DNA of 35,839 nt from Psychrobacter sp. UBA3962 (GCF_002385225.1 NZ_DGDC01000019.1:1-35839); one strand, 5' to 3'; positions 16,733 through 25,630 are shown, counted from the stretch's first letter. A program made the numbers and translations. Notes: a model not told the origin generated them from the sequence alone.

Positions 16733-17725
16733 TTATGCATCCTTAGCGTTTACAGCACGCTCAATAATTTGTTTTAGTAATCGACGAGTTAAGGCAATTT
16801 TAAAGTCATTCTGACCCTGTCCTTGGGCATCTGCTAATAAGATATTTGCCGCTTTAACGATATCAGGCACACTGCCTTTACTACCTTCAAGACTGGCTTC
16901 AACTGCTTCATTACGCCAAGGCTGAGAGCCGATACCGCCAAAAGCCAATCTTACGCTGGTTAACATACCGTCCTCATCGACATCAATAACAGCAGCGGCT
17001 GACACCAAAGCGAAAGCATATGAGGCACGATCACGAATCTTATCGTAAGTGTGCATGCCTTTGATCGGCGGTGGTAATACCACATGAGTAATTAACTCAC
17101 CTGGCTCTAATACCGTTTCAATATGTGGAGTGTCACCGGGCAGTTGGTAAAAGTCTTTAATTTCGATACTACGGGTAGAGCCATCTGCTTTTTGGGTTTG
17201 TAATGTGGCATCTAATAATCGCATGGCTACTGCCATGTCTGAGGGATGCTGAGCGATACAATGCTCGCTAGTACCTAAGATAGCCAATCCCCGATTTTCA
17301 CCGCCGATAGCAGGACAGCCACTGCCTGGCTCACGCTTATTACAAGCGCTATCAGTCTGATAGAAATAAAAGCAGCGGGTACGCTGTAAGAAGTTGCCAC
17401 CAGTGGTCGCTTTGTTACGCAGCTGACCAGAAGCTCCCGCTAGGATTGCGCGTGATAGCACGGGATAATTGTTAATGACTTGAGGATGAGCGGCCAAATC
17501 ACTGTTGGTTACTAAAGCCCCTATGCGTAGTCCGCCTTCAGGGGTTGATTCGATTTGTTTTAATTCAAGTTGGGTAATATCGACTAATTTAATAGGGGTC
17601 TCAATTTCAAACTTCATTAAGTCAATTAAGTTAGTACCGCCACCAATAAAGGCAGCCCCTTCGGTACTGGCTTCCACGCAAGCAGGCTTTAGCTCATTGG
17701 CACGGAAATATTCAAATCGTTTCAT
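16733..17725 (-). CDS. FAD-binding subunit with extra [4Fe-4S] site (PaoB-like)
   Basis: The 330-residue CO-dehydrogenase-flavoprotein-type subunit passes electrons from the iron-sulfur and molybdenum subunits to FAD and an acceptor. GGGTNLIDLMK (residues 28-38) and GASGQLRNKATTGGNFLQRT (97-116) are FAD-binding. Four cysteines, C118, C128, C137 and C156, sit in the ~40-residue insert CFYFYQTDSACNKREPGSGC...SEHC that carries a [4Fe-4S] cluster in E. coli PaoB (YagS). This insert separates PaoB-type enzymes from ordinary xanthine dehydrogenase FAD subunits. The start overlaps the 2Fe-2S subunit gene by four bases. Confidence 0.93.
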   Translation of the reverse strand: MKRFEYFRANELKPACVEASTEGAAFIGGGTNLIDLMKFEIETPIKLVDITQLELKQIESTPEGGLRIGALVTNSDLAAHPQVINNYPVLSRAILAGASGQLRNKATTGGNFLQRTRCFYFYQTDSACNKREPGSGCPAIGGENRGLAILGTSEHCIAQHPSDMAVAMRLLDATLQTQKADGSTRSIEIKDFYQLPGDTPHIETVLEPGELITHVVLPPPIKGMHTYDKIRDRASYAFALVSAAAVIDVDEDGMLTSVRLAFGGIGSQPWRNEAVEASLEGSKGSVPDIVKAANILLADAQGQGQNDFKIALTRRLLKQIIERAVNAKDA

Positions 17726-18423
17726 GAGTTTATTCCTGTTGGTTGTGGGCGATTGGCAGTATTAGGGTTGGGGCTATTAGAATGTTGATCTGTTTGGGCG
17801 GGCGGAGATTTCAATTGAGCTTCACTAGGCGGTGGTGACCAGATATCAGTCACTGCTGAAGATAATGCCTCGTTCGAGAAGTCGACCTGGTTCTGCGGTT
17901 GCTGATTTTGTTGGATTTGTTTTTCAAGAACTTCAGTAATCGCTTTAATAATATTGGGGTAAGCTGAGCAGCGACAAATATTGCCACTCATACGCTCCGC
18001 TATCTCATGAGCCATCAACGCATTTGGCTGAGTTAAGTCTTCGGTGACATAGCTGGGCCAGTTTTGCTTTATCTCTTCTATAAGAGCTGTAGCTGAACAA
18101 ATTTGACCAGGGGTGCAATATCCACACTGAAAGGCATCATTTCTTAAAAACGCTTTTTGTAAATCAGAAAGCGTTTCCGGTAAACCAATGCCTTCAATGG
18201 TAGTAATCTCGTCTCCTTCATGCATGACTGCTAGAGTAAGACAAGAGTTAACCCGTTGACCATTAATTAAAATGGTACAAGCCCCACATTGGCCATGATC
18301 ACAGCCTTTTTTAGGACCAGTAATTTGTAACTGATGGCGACAGAGATCAAGTAAAGTAGTTCGGGGATCAAGGTCTTCGAATTGATAGCTTTTATTATTA
18401 ATACTGAGCTTTAAGGTTGTCAT
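17722..18423 (-). CDS. 2Fe-2S subunit of the aldehyde oxidoreductase (PaoA-like)
   Basis: First gene of the operon, 233 residues. The plant-type [2Fe-2S] cluster uses C41, C46, C49 and C61 (GCDHGQCGACT...C); the second cluster uses C100, C103, C150 and C152 (CGYCTPGQ and NICRC). The protein starts directly at MTTLKLSINNKSY, without the Tat signal peptide that carries E. coli PaoA to the periplasm, so this complex is probably cytoplasmic unless an upstream start is missed. After residue ~172 there is a ~60-residue Gln/Pro/Ser/Asn-rich tail not part of the family fold. The tail could be a flexible linker or interaction segment. Confidence 0.92.
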   Translation of the reverse strand: MTTLKLSINNKSYQFEDLDPRTTLLDLCRHQLQITGPKKGCDHGQCGACTILINGQRVNSCLTLAVMHEGDEITTIEGIGLPETLSDLQKAFLRNDAFQCGYCTPGQICSATALIEEIKQNWPSYVTEDLTQPNALMAHEIAERMSGNICRCSAYPNIIKAITEVLEKQIQQNQQPQNQVDFSNEALSSAVTDIWSPPPSEAQLKSPPAQTDQHSNSPNPNTANRPQPTGINS

Positions 18424-18679
18424 GCTGGCGTCCGCTGGCAGGTGGGTTTGAGTAAAATCTTATAAAACTTTTAAATAAATAGTTATTCTGCTTTGCTATC
18501 TATCCTAATGAAAAATCAAAAGTTTTTTTATTATCTCGTGTTGTTGAACTGTGCTTTTTGGTAAACACAAAGACTGTTTTGTTTTAGATCGCTTAATAAA
18601 CGGTTCTGCACAAGCGCTAAACCTTTGTTTAATTTAGGGTAAATAAAAATTCCTAGCCTAAAGAACATTGAACATAAAA
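18424..18679. other. Upstream region of the pao-like operon
   Basis: Together with the terminator at 18680-18714, this fills the 332-base gap between the aldehyde oxidoreductase operon and the SDR genes. It is A+T-rich and must hold the operon promoter, but no convincing -35/-10 pair or operator is visible. Confidence 0.35.
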
Positions 18680-18714
18680 AAAGACCCTCACCACCTTAAG
18701 TAGTGAAGGTCTTT
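18680..18714 (-). terminator. Terminator of the acyl-CoA dehydrogenase/SDR cluster
   Basis: An imperfect stem (AAAGACC at 18680-18686 with GGTCTTT at 18708-18714, extended by four further pairs) is followed on the minus strand by a run of six T. It lies 42 bases after the stop of the last SDR gene. Confidence 0.75.
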
Positions 18715-18755
18715 GCTTTAGCATTAGCCTTTTTATATAACAAGCAATATTTATG

Positions 18756-19517
18756 CTAGGTTAATAAACCGCCATCCACATTGATACAAGCGCCTGTGGT
18801 ATAGCTTGAAGCATCGGACACCAAGTATAATACCGTGCCTGCCATCTCGGAGGGCTGTGCCACCCGCTTTAACGGTATCATTGCCAGTGCCATGTTAAGC
18901 ACTTTGTCATTTGAGGTGAGCGCTGAGGCAAACTTGGTATCGGTTAGTCCTGGCAGTAATGCATTGACTCGAATATTATCAGGGCCACACTCTTTGGCAA
19001 AAGCTTTGGTCATACTGATGACTGCCGCTTTGGTAATTGAATAGATGCCTTGCTTGTCACCTGGGCTTACCCCGTTTACCGATGCAGTGTTTAAAATAAC
19101 CCCACCGCCCTGCTCGCGCATCATCTTGCCAGCCGCTGTCGACATAAAGAAATAACCCCGAATATTTACGTCAACCGTCTTATCGAACGCAGCCAGATCG
19201 GTGTCCAAGATATGACCATAATAAGGATTGGCAGCGGCATTGTTGACTAAGATATCAATACGACCAAACTCATTTTTGATGTGCTCAAATATGGCCTCAA
19301 TCTGAGACATTTCGCCGACATGACAGGCGTAAGCCGTGGCTTTACCCCCGTCTGCTACGATACTATCAGCCACTGCCTGACACGCATCTATTTTGCGACT
19401 AGAAACAATGACTTCTGCGCCATAAGCAGCCAATAAACGGGCGATGGCTTCACCAATGCCACGACTAGCACCGGTTACCAGCGCCACTTTTCCAGTTAAA
19501 TCAAATAAGTCTTTCAT
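18756..19517 (-). CDS. Short-chain dehydrogenase/reductase (SDR), first copy
   Basis: Start set at ATG 19517 (MKDLFDLTGKVALVTGAS), which has AAGGAA before it; an in-frame ATG at 19568 would add 17 residues outside the fold. The 253-residue protein is a classical SDR: TGASRGIGEA nucleotide-binding motif, NNAA, catalytic Ser in NTASVNG, and YSITK with the catalytic Tyr and Lys. The sequence LLPGLTDTKFAS and the C-terminal INVDGGLLT are usual. The Arg after the second strand (SSRK) suggests NADP(H). It probably acts on a fatty-acyl or alcohol intermediate with the neighbouring acyl-CoA dehydrogenase, but the substrate is unknown. Confidence 0.9.
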   Translation of the reverse strand: MKDLFDLTGKVALVTGASRGIGEAIARLLAAYGAEVIVSSRKIDACQAVADSIVADGGKATAYACHVGEMSQIEAIFEHIKNEFGRIDILVNNAAANPYYGHILDTDLAAFDKTVDVNIRGYFFMSTAAGKMMREQGGGVILNTASVNGVSPGDKQGIYSITKAAVISMTKAFAKECGPDNIRVNALLPGLTDTKFASALTSNDKVLNMALAMIPLKRVAQPSEMAGTVLYLVSDASSYTTGACINVDGGLLT

Positions 19518-19570
19518 AAAAAATTCCTTTTTAGTAGATAAATACACGTTGCAGGCAAGATGCGGCATGG

Positions 19571-20353
19571 TTATGCTAACATACCCCCATCTAACGTTAA
19601 GCTATGACCATTCATGAAGGTGCTCTCATCACTGGCCAGCCAAGCAATCGCACTGGCAATCTCTTCAACCTTACCCAGTCGCCGCATAGGGCTGGCTTTA
19701 AGTAGAGCTTGTTGCTGCTTTTCACTCATATTAAGCATGCTGTTGCGTACCATAGGCGTATCGATAAAGCTTGGGCAGACAGCATTAAACCTTATATTGG
19801 CACGGGCATACTCAATCGCTGCTGATTTGGTCAGGCCAATTACCGCATGCTTTGAGGCACTGTAAGCCGACAGCATGGGGGCTGAGCGTAGGCCGGCAAT
19901 AGAGGCTACGTTAATCACTTGACCACCACCATTAGGGCTCAGGCAAGCAATAGCAGCGCGCATACAGTGCCAAACCCCTTTCACATTTACCGCCATGCAG
20001 CGATCAAAGTCGTCCTCTGTTAACTGGTGTAGCGGCGCTGGCGGATGATCAACCCCCGCATTATTGATGACCACATCAAGGCCTCCCAATTGCTTCAGTG
20101 CATAAGCAAATAACGCTTCAACTTCAGCAGCTTGAGTGACGTCTACTTTCATAAAGCTTATCGTTTGGCCTGACGCCTGAGCTTGTTCTGCTAAAGCCTG
20201 GCCCAAATCCTCAGCCAAATCAGCAATGACTACTTTGGCACCGCGACTGGCCAATAGCCGTGCGCTGGCTGCGCCAATACCTGAAGCGCCGCCTGTAATT
20301 AAAATGCGTTTATTTAAAACGTTTGCGACGGTTTTATTGGTTTCAAATTCCAT
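19571..20353 (-). CDS. Short-chain dehydrogenase/reductase (SDR), second copy
   Basis: A 260-residue classical SDR: ITGGASGIGAASA nucleotide-binding motif, an Asp at the end of strand two (VVIADLAED) pointing to NAD(H), NNAG, catalytic Ser in NVASIAG and YSASK. It ends in LTLDGGMLA. The ribosome binding site is not strong. It lies 53 bases upstream of the other SDR and 122 bases downstream of the acyl-CoA dehydrogenase, all on the minus strand, so the three are probably cotranscribed. It is distinct in sequence from its neighbour, not a tandem duplicate. Confidence 0.9.
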   Translation of the reverse strand: MEFETNKTVANVLNKRILITGGASGIGAASARLLASRGAKVVIADLAEDLGQALAEQAQASGQTISFMKVDVTQAAEVEALFAYALKQLGGLDVVINNAGVDHPPAPLHQLTEDDFDRCMAVNVKGVWHCMRAAIACLSPNGGGQVINVASIAGLRSAPMLSAYSASKHAVIGLTKSAAIEYARANIRFNAVCPSFIDTPMVRNSMLNMSEKQQQALLKASPMRRLGKVEEIASAIAWLASDESTFMNGHSLTLDGGMLA

Positions 20354-20475
20354 TTTGATACTCAGCTTAGTTGGGTTTTTATGTTGAATGCTATGAGATT
20401 AAGGGCTATTAAACTCAGGGTTATCCAATTGACAGATAATCGTTATACATTTAACAGATAGTCAATTTAAAGCAG

Positions 20476-22281
20476 TTAGAACCACTGTGGCTGCATATCG
20501 CTACACACTGAATTGTCATTGGTTAATAGTCCAATATCGCGTTGAATAAGCGGTAATTCCCAATCGATAAAGTATTTTGCAGCCTGTATTTTGCCGTGAT
20601 AAAAGTTTTGTTTATCGCTATCTTCAGTGAGCGCCAATAATTGCTCGGCTTTGCTGGCTTGACGGATCCAAATCCAGCTTATGATAATAGTGGCAAATAC
20701 ATTCATCAGCGCTTGAGCATTGGCAGTTAAGGTGGCCACCTGCGGTGTGGTTAAGGTTTGACCCACATGCTGCAATAAGGGTTGCAACTGTTCAATATAA
20801 ACCGTTAATTTTTTGGCGAGTTTGACGGTTTGTGGGGTGGTAATGGCCGTTAAATCTCGAGTTATTTCTTGCTGTAGTACTTTTAACCCCAGGCCCTGAT
20901 TTTGCCATAGTTTACGGAAGGTTAAATCCAGGGCTTGAATGCCATTAGTGCCTTCGTGAATGGGATTTAGGCGGTTATCACGCCAAAACTGCTCCGCTTG
21001 GTATTCTCTGGTATAGCCTGCACCGCCCAATACTTGAATGCCTAAATCATTGGCTTTAGGACCATACTCTGACGGCCACGCTTTTAATACTGGGGTCAAC
21101 AAATCCAATAGCTCAGCCAATTCTTGCTTTTGGGTCTCATCGTCACAGGTATTAATGCGATCAATTAAGTTTGAACCATACAAACACAGAGATATCCCAC
21201 CTTCGCTATACGCCTTTTGGGCCAACAGCATCCGCTTCACATCGCCATGCTCGATAATTGGTGCAGCGTCATCTTCTGGTCTTAAATTTGGTGCGACACG
21301 TCCTTGTAACCGATCTTTAGCATAGGCCAACGAATACTGATAGCCACGATAACCTATCATTGCCGCCCCAAAGCCCACCGCGATACGGGCTTCATTCATC
21401 ATCTTAAACATATAGCGAAGACCAAAGTGCTCCTCACCGATCAGATAGCCGACACACTCATTCTTATCACCAAAGCTCAAAGCAGTCGAAGTGGTGCCAC
21501 GATAGCCTAGCTTGTGAATTAAACCCGCTAAATGTACGTCATTACGCTCGGCAACTTGACCTTGCTCGTCCAAACGGTATTTGGGAACCACAAATAAGGA
21601 AATGCCTTTTACCCCTGCCGGCCCACCCGGAACTTTGGCCAATACCAAATGCACAATATTATCTGACAGCTCATGATCGCCGCCTGAGATATAAATTTTA
21701 CTGCCACGGATACGATAAGTGTCATCCTCTTGCTTGGTGGCTGTGGTCCGAATATCTGCCAATGACGAGCCTGCATGAGGCTCAGTCAACGCCATCGTTC
21801 CAGTAAATTCACCGGTTAACATGCGCGGGATAAAGGCTTTTTTTATTGTATCATCGGCAAAGTGAGTCAACACATTGATGGCCGCTGAAGTCAAAAAGGG
21901 ATAGGCTGTGGTAGCTGGGTTTGCCGCCATAAAATAACCACTTAGCGCGGTCATTACGGTCTCTGGCAGCTGCATGCCACCCTCTTCAAAGTTATAACGC
22001 CCGGCAATAAACCCCGACTCTCTAAAAGCGTCGAAGGCAACCTTTACCTCTTTAATCATGCTGACTTTTTGGCCATCGAACTTAGGCTCATCCTTGTCAG
22101 CGATGGTGTTATGAGGTAGAAATAAATCAGTGGCGATTTTTTTGGCGGTATCGATAGTGGCATCGAAGGTTTGGCGTGAATGTTCAGCAAATTTGGGATG
22201 CTGACATAATTTTTCGGTGTCTAATACGTCGTAAAGTTGAAATGGTAATTCATACTCATTAATTAAAGTTTGCGCTTCCAT
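20476..22281 (-). CDS. Acyl-CoA dehydrogenase (FadE5/DmdC-like, ~600-residue type)
   Basis: The flavoenzyme introduces a trans-2 double bond in an acyl-CoA. The 601-residue length and the extra C-terminal helical domain (from about residue 470) place it in the long group that includes DmdC and mycobacterial FadE5. MALTEPHAGSSLADIRT (residues 163-179) binds the flavin, GSKIYISGGDHEL (193-205) is typical of the group, and GGAGYTREYQAEQFWRDNR ends in the catalytic base E443 (IHEGTNGIQ). The chain length or side chain of the substrate cannot be read from sequence. It is the first gene of the cluster with two SDRs. Confidence 0.92.
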   Translation of the reverse strand: MEAQTLINEYELPFQLYDVLDTEKLCQHPKFAEHSRQTFDATIDTAKKIATDLFLPHNTIADKDEPKFDGQKVSMIKEVKVAFDAFRESGFIAGRYNFEEGGMQLPETVMTALSGYFMAANPATTAYPFLTSAAINVLTHFADDTIKKAFIPRMLTGEFTGTMALTEPHAGSSLADIRTTATKQEDDTYRIRGSKIYISGGDHELSDNIVHLVLAKVPGGPAGVKGISLFVVPKYRLDEQGQVAERNDVHLAGLIHKLGYRGTTSTALSFGDKNECVGYLIGEEHFGLRYMFKMMNEARIAVGFGAAMIGYRGYQYSLAYAKDRLQGRVAPNLRPEDDAAPIIEHGDVKRMLLAQKAYSEGGISLCLYGSNLIDRINTCDDETQKQELAELLDLLTPVLKAWPSEYGPKANDLGIQVLGGAGYTREYQAEQFWRDNRLNPIHEGTNGIQALDLTFRKLWQNQGLGLKVLQQEITRDLTAITTPQTVKLAKKLTVYIEQLQPLLQHVGQTLTTPQVATLTANAQALMNVFATIIISWIWIRQASKAEQLLALTEDSDKQNFYHGKIQAAKYFIDWELPLIQRDIGLLTNDNSVCSDMQPQWF

Positions 22282-22439
22282 GCTGTTTTCTCTTCTTTGT
22301 CTTAAATGGGATATTAAGTAGATTCATCTTAATTCATTTTTACACATTAGCCTATTGTCTTTTATATAATAATTGACGCCATAAAAGATCCTCCTTAGGC
22401 TTTAATAAAGGTTAGTCATAAAGAATTACCAAAATAGGG

Positions 22440-23204
22440 TTATAACTTATTTAGCTTTTGCACATTTAGCATTCTATAACTTGGATAGCAGGTAATTTGA
22501 ACCTTATCAAAATCACTGTTATGCGTTAAAGGTAAATCACCCCCTATTTGCTCACTTCTCTCAAGCGAAAGTATGATATCCGGCTGATATTTATCAGTGT
22601 GAATTAATAACCACAATTCATTCAACTGTCTTCTATTATGATAAGATTTGGTTTTGGATTGTTTCTTTTTCATTACTTCATCCACATCTTTTTGAGTAAT
22701 AATAGAGATACTCCTCCCCTTTCTAGACTCCCTAAATTTGTCCTGAGGCATATAAGCGGTTTTCATAGGTTTTTTGAAACGCTCAGCAATTAAATAATTG
22801 TTTTCACCCTCATTTATATGTCGCTCCATATTTTGCTTGGCTACTAAATTTAAAGCTTGCCAGTACCAACGCTTAGTTATGAGTCCGGTATCGTTCATCT
22901 GTGTCCGAAGTCTTGGTATGGTAGTCAATTCAACCCCAATGTAAACCATTTGATCGTTTTCACAGAACACAAGGGTAAAATCCGGTTCATTACCATCATC
23001 TTTACCTGAGATAATATGTACTGGGTCCAAGCCTTCGATCGCGAGGTAATGGCTAAGATACACCCATTCTTTTTGACGTTTGATCTGATTTTTCAGATTT
23101 ACGCCTCGATGCTCTCCCTCTGCATGTTGCTCTGCATTATTGGCTTTTTTTTGAGGGTTAATTTGTTCTGTATTTGGGTCGTCACTATTTAGCACTGTAG
23201 TCAT
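22440..23204 (-). CDS. Uncharacterised protein with a possible degenerate PD-(D/E)xK-like patch
   Basis: A 254-residue soluble, charged protein; no family is firmly recognised. It begins with a disordered polar stretch (residues 1-40, rich in Asn, Gln and Glu). The core has KRQKEWVYLSHYLAIEG, then EPDFTLVFCENDQMVYIGVELT (about 73-94), in which PDF and GVEL are spaced like the Asp and Glu of a restriction-endonuclease fold, though the usual ExK is ExT here. Later comes NELWLLIHTDKYQPDI, common in nuclease-like hypothetical proteins. It stands alone and A+T-rich between chromosomal housekeeping genes. A role in defence or DNA processing is only a guess. Confidence 0.6.
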   Translation of the reverse strand: MTTVLNSDDPNTEQINPQKKANNAEQHAEGEHRGVNLKNQIKRQKEWVYLSHYLAIEGLDPVHIISGKDDGNEPDFTLVFCENDQMVYIGVELTTIPRLRTQMNDTGLITKRWYWQALNLVAKQNMERHINEGENNYLIAERFKKPMKTAYMPQDKFRESRKGRSISIITQKDVDEVMKKKQSKTKSYHNRRQLNELWLLIHTDKYQPDIILSLERSEQIGGDLPLTHNSDFDKVQITCYPSYRMLNVQKLNKL

Positions 23205-23303
23205 AACGCCTTAAGATTAGTTATCGGTTTCATTCATTTTAATGTAGCAGTAAAAACTATCTTTAACAAAATTGTTAATAAAATATTGAACAGGCGAATA
23301 CAG

Positions 23304-23867
23304 TTATCCTTCTTTCTCAATACTAAGTAAGGTACGCTTTTTATCCAATCCCCCGGTATAACCACCCAAACTTCCATCGCTAGCCACTACTCGATGACAA
23401 GGGATGATAATACTAAATGGATTTTTGCCATTGGCGTTGGCCACCGCGCGGTAAGCTGTCGGTTTATTGATATTTTGAGCCAATTGAGCATAGCTGATGG
23501 TCTGCCCATAAGGGATTTTCTGCAGAGCGCGCCAGACACTTTGCTGGAAAGGAGTTCCTAATGATAAATCAAGTGCTATATCAAACTGATGAAGCTCGCT
23601 GGCAAAATATTGCTCTAGTTGAGTGATGGTGTTTAATAACAATGCCTCAATTGGATTTTTTTTGCTTAGGCTATTTTTATCAATAAACTGAAAGTCTTCG
23701 TCACTGAGTTTGTAGTGCTTTTTCAGGGGATGTATTGATTTTGATTCAGACCACTCTTGATCATTTGCTAGCCAATCTAAGCTGAGTAATTTTGGCGACT
23801 CGGAGGCCAAATCAGACGCAATGAGTAGCAATCTGTACTGTGCAAACTGAGTGATGGTAACAATCAT
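23304..23867 (-). CDS. ogt: Methylated-DNA--protein-cysteine S-methyltransferase (Ogt/MGMT)
   Basis: Repairs O6-alkylguanine by transferring the alkyl group to its own cysteine. The active site is C157 in IIPCHRVVASDGSLGGY, preceded by the helix-turn-helix region (FQQSVWRALQKIPYGQTISYAQLA) and the Asn hinge (VANANGKNP). Start chosen at ATG 23867, with GAGGA eight bases upstream; an upstream in-frame ATG (23897) would place the start inside the ftsY terminator. The 187-residue length fits the one-domain Ogt type. It has an unusual Lys/Asp/Ser-rich linker around residues 45-75. Confidence 0.93.
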   Translation of the reverse strand: MIVTITQFAQYRLLLIASDLASESPKLLSLDWLANDQEWSESKSIHPLKKHYKLSDEDFQFIDKNSLSKKNPIEALLLNTITQLEQYFASELHQFDIALDLSLGTPFQQSVWRALQKIPYGQTISYAQLAQNINKPTAYRAVANANGKNPFSIIIPCHRVVASDGSLGGYTGGLDKKRTLLSIEKEG

Positions 23868-23884
23868 TATCACGGTCCTCAAAC

Positions 23885-23916
23885 AAAAAAATGGCACCTT
23901 ATGATGCCATTTTTTT
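23885..23916 (-). terminator. Terminator of ftsY
   Basis: A 12-bp stem (23885-23896 with 23905-23916) with an A run on one side and a T run on the other, between the ftsY stop and the ogt start. Confidence 0.8.
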
Positions 23917-23954
23917 AAGATTAAAGCTTACTTTTTGAGATAGACGTAAGCCTA

Positions 23955-25169
23955 TTATTCATCAGTTTCAAACAATGCGGCCACAAACTGCTTCGGACTA
24001 AAGGCACGTAAGTCATCAATAGACTCGCCCACTCCGATATAGCGGATTGGAATGTCTGTGGTATTGGCAATGTTAAATACCACACCGCCTTTGGCCGTTC
24101 CATCAAGCTTAGTAATGGTAATACCCGTTAACGGCACCACCTCATTAAACAGTTTTACCTGATTGATAGCATTCTGACCGGTACCTGCATCGAGTACAAT
24201 CATACCTTCATGCGGTGCAGTGGGATCAGATTTACGCATGATTCGTACCACTTTTTCAAGCTCAGCCATTAAGTGCGTTTTATTCTGCAAACGACCCGCA
24301 GTATCGGCAATCAACACATCAATGTTTTTTGCTTTCGCTGACTGCATGGCATCAAACACCACTGAAGCACTGTCAGCACCATGACCTTGAGCCACTACAG
24401 GAATATTATTGCGCTCACCCCACACTTGCAGCTGTTCAGTAGCCGCAGCTCTAAAGGTATCACCAGCTGCTAACATCACTGACTTACCTTCAGCTTGTAA
24501 GCGCTTGGCCAGCTTACCAATGGTAGTAGTTTTACCCACACCATTTACCCCTACTACCAAAATCACAAACGGCTTTTTGGTGGTATCAATGATTAAAGGC
24601 GCAACTTTAGGTTCTAGGATTTCAACCAACTCTTTTTGCAAGGCTTTATACAAAGAATGCGAGTAGATCAAATCACCACGGGCGGTTTGTTCTGTCAGAC
24701 TCTTAATAATCTTATCGGTAGCTTCTACCCCAATATCGGCGACCAATAGCTGGTCTTCAACTTCCTCAAGCAGCTCATCATCAATCTCTTTACCACCGAT
24801 CAAGATATTGGCCACACCTTCCGCTAGGTTCTTACGAGACTTGGTAAGACCTGACTTCATACGGGAGAACCAACTGCCCTTCTTTTTACCTTCAGACTCT
24901 TCAGTAGCTTGCTGTAGTTCAGTCGCTTGCGGTCTAGTAGCTTCTGTAGGTGTTGGCGTAACAGTAGGCGCAGCCGGCTGCGGTTTAGGTTCTGTGCTTA
25001 AGGCTGGAATTACTTCTTCAGGCTCTAGCTGTTCAACCCTCGGCGTCTCAATAATAGGTATGTCTGGGGTACTGACCAAATCTGGGAGGGTAATATCATC
25101 GTCATCCAGCTCATCTAAGCTGCCATCAAGGTCAATGACTACGCGAGTTGGATTATCTGCATTATTCAT
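23955..25169 (-). CDS. ftsY: Signal recognition particle receptor FtsY
   Basis: The SRP GTPase that receives ribosome-nascent-chain complexes at the inner membrane. The N-terminal ~95 residues form an acidic, Pro/Thr-rich A region that varies among species. The four-helix N domain (about 100-190) follows. The G domain carries GVNGVGKTTT (207-216), DTFRAAATEQL (237-247), DTAGRLQNK and TKLDGTAKGG. The length of 404 residues is normal for gammaproteobacteria with a short A region. No ftsE/ftsX or rpoH follows; the gene is a single unit ended by a terminator. Confidence 0.96.
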   Translation of the reverse strand: MNNADNPTRVVIDLDGSLDELDDDDITLPDLVSTPDIPIIETPRVEQLEPEEVIPALSTEPKPQPAAPTVTPTPTEATRPQATELQQATEESEGKKKGSWFSRMKSGLTKSRKNLAEGVANILIGGKEIDDELLEEVEDQLLVADIGVEATDKIIKSLTEQTARGDLIYSHSLYKALQKELVEILEPKVAPLIIDTTKKPFVILVVGVNGVGKTTTIGKLAKRLQAEGKSVMLAAGDTFRAAATEQLQVWGERNNIPVVAQGHGADSASVVFDAMQSAKAKNIDVLIADTAGRLQNKTHLMAELEKVVRIMRKSDPTAPHEGMIVLDAGTGQNAINQVKLFNEVVPLTGITITKLDGTAKGGVVFNIANTTDIPIRYIGVGESIDDLRAFSPKQFVAALFETDE

Positions 25170-25498
25170 GGGACATCTCTTTATTTATAAGGTTTCTAAT
25201 AATAGTTAAATAAGCATAAAAAGGATTATTCATTAAATTGTTTTATTGTGGCTTAGTTTACCATAGTTGCCCCAAAGCTTGATAACCCTCTGACTTGACC
25301 CTCCAAAATCGAAAAATAACTCCTTTGATTGGTTATAATTTCGATGGAAAGCTTACTTAAGGCCAGGCCTACCCTAGCAAAAGGAGCCAGAAACCTAATA
25401 ATCGAAGAAAATTTTAAAATATATTTGACACCTAGGAAATTATGTATATAATACGCTCCTACATTCAGACGATATAGATAACCGTTTTGAATAGCTCA
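25170..25498. other. Region between ftsY and the tRNA unit
   Basis: A 329-base gap. It holds the consensus tRNA promoter (25425-25452), a second TATAAT-like hexamer near 25333-25338 and a short GGCC-centred palindrome near 25362-25373. The only open frame on the plus strand is 35 codons from 25344, with no family likeness. No other feature is seen. Confidence 0.4.
25425..25452 (+). promoter_or_regulatory. Consensus sigma-70 promoter of the tRNA-Val/tRNA-Asp unit
   Basis: Exact TTGACA (25425-25430) and exact TATAAT (25447-25452), 16 bp apart, 47 bases before the first tRNA base. Confidence 0.85.
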
Positions 25499-25574
25499 GG
25501 GTGATTAGCTCAGTTGGTAGAGCGTCTGCCTTACACGCAGAATGTCGGCAGTTCGAGCCTGTCATCACCCACCA
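25499..25574 (+). tRNA. tRNA-Val (anticodon TAC)
   Basis: A 76-base cloverleaf with acceptor stem GGGTGAT/ATCACCC, D-arm TAGCTCAGTTGGTAGAGC, anticodon stem TCTGC/GCAGA around loop CTTACAC (anticodon TAC), T-arm with GTTCGAGCC, and an encoded CCA end (25572-25574). Confidence 0.95.
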
Positions 25575-25630
25575 TATTTTAGAAAAATCACTTCCTTTAG
25601 AAAGTGGCTAAATATTCTAAAGCGACCTAA

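Noticed and set aside
25344..25451. 35-codon ORF behind a TATAAT-like box
   Set aside because: Runs into the tRNA promoter, has no ribosome binding site and shows no protein-like composition.
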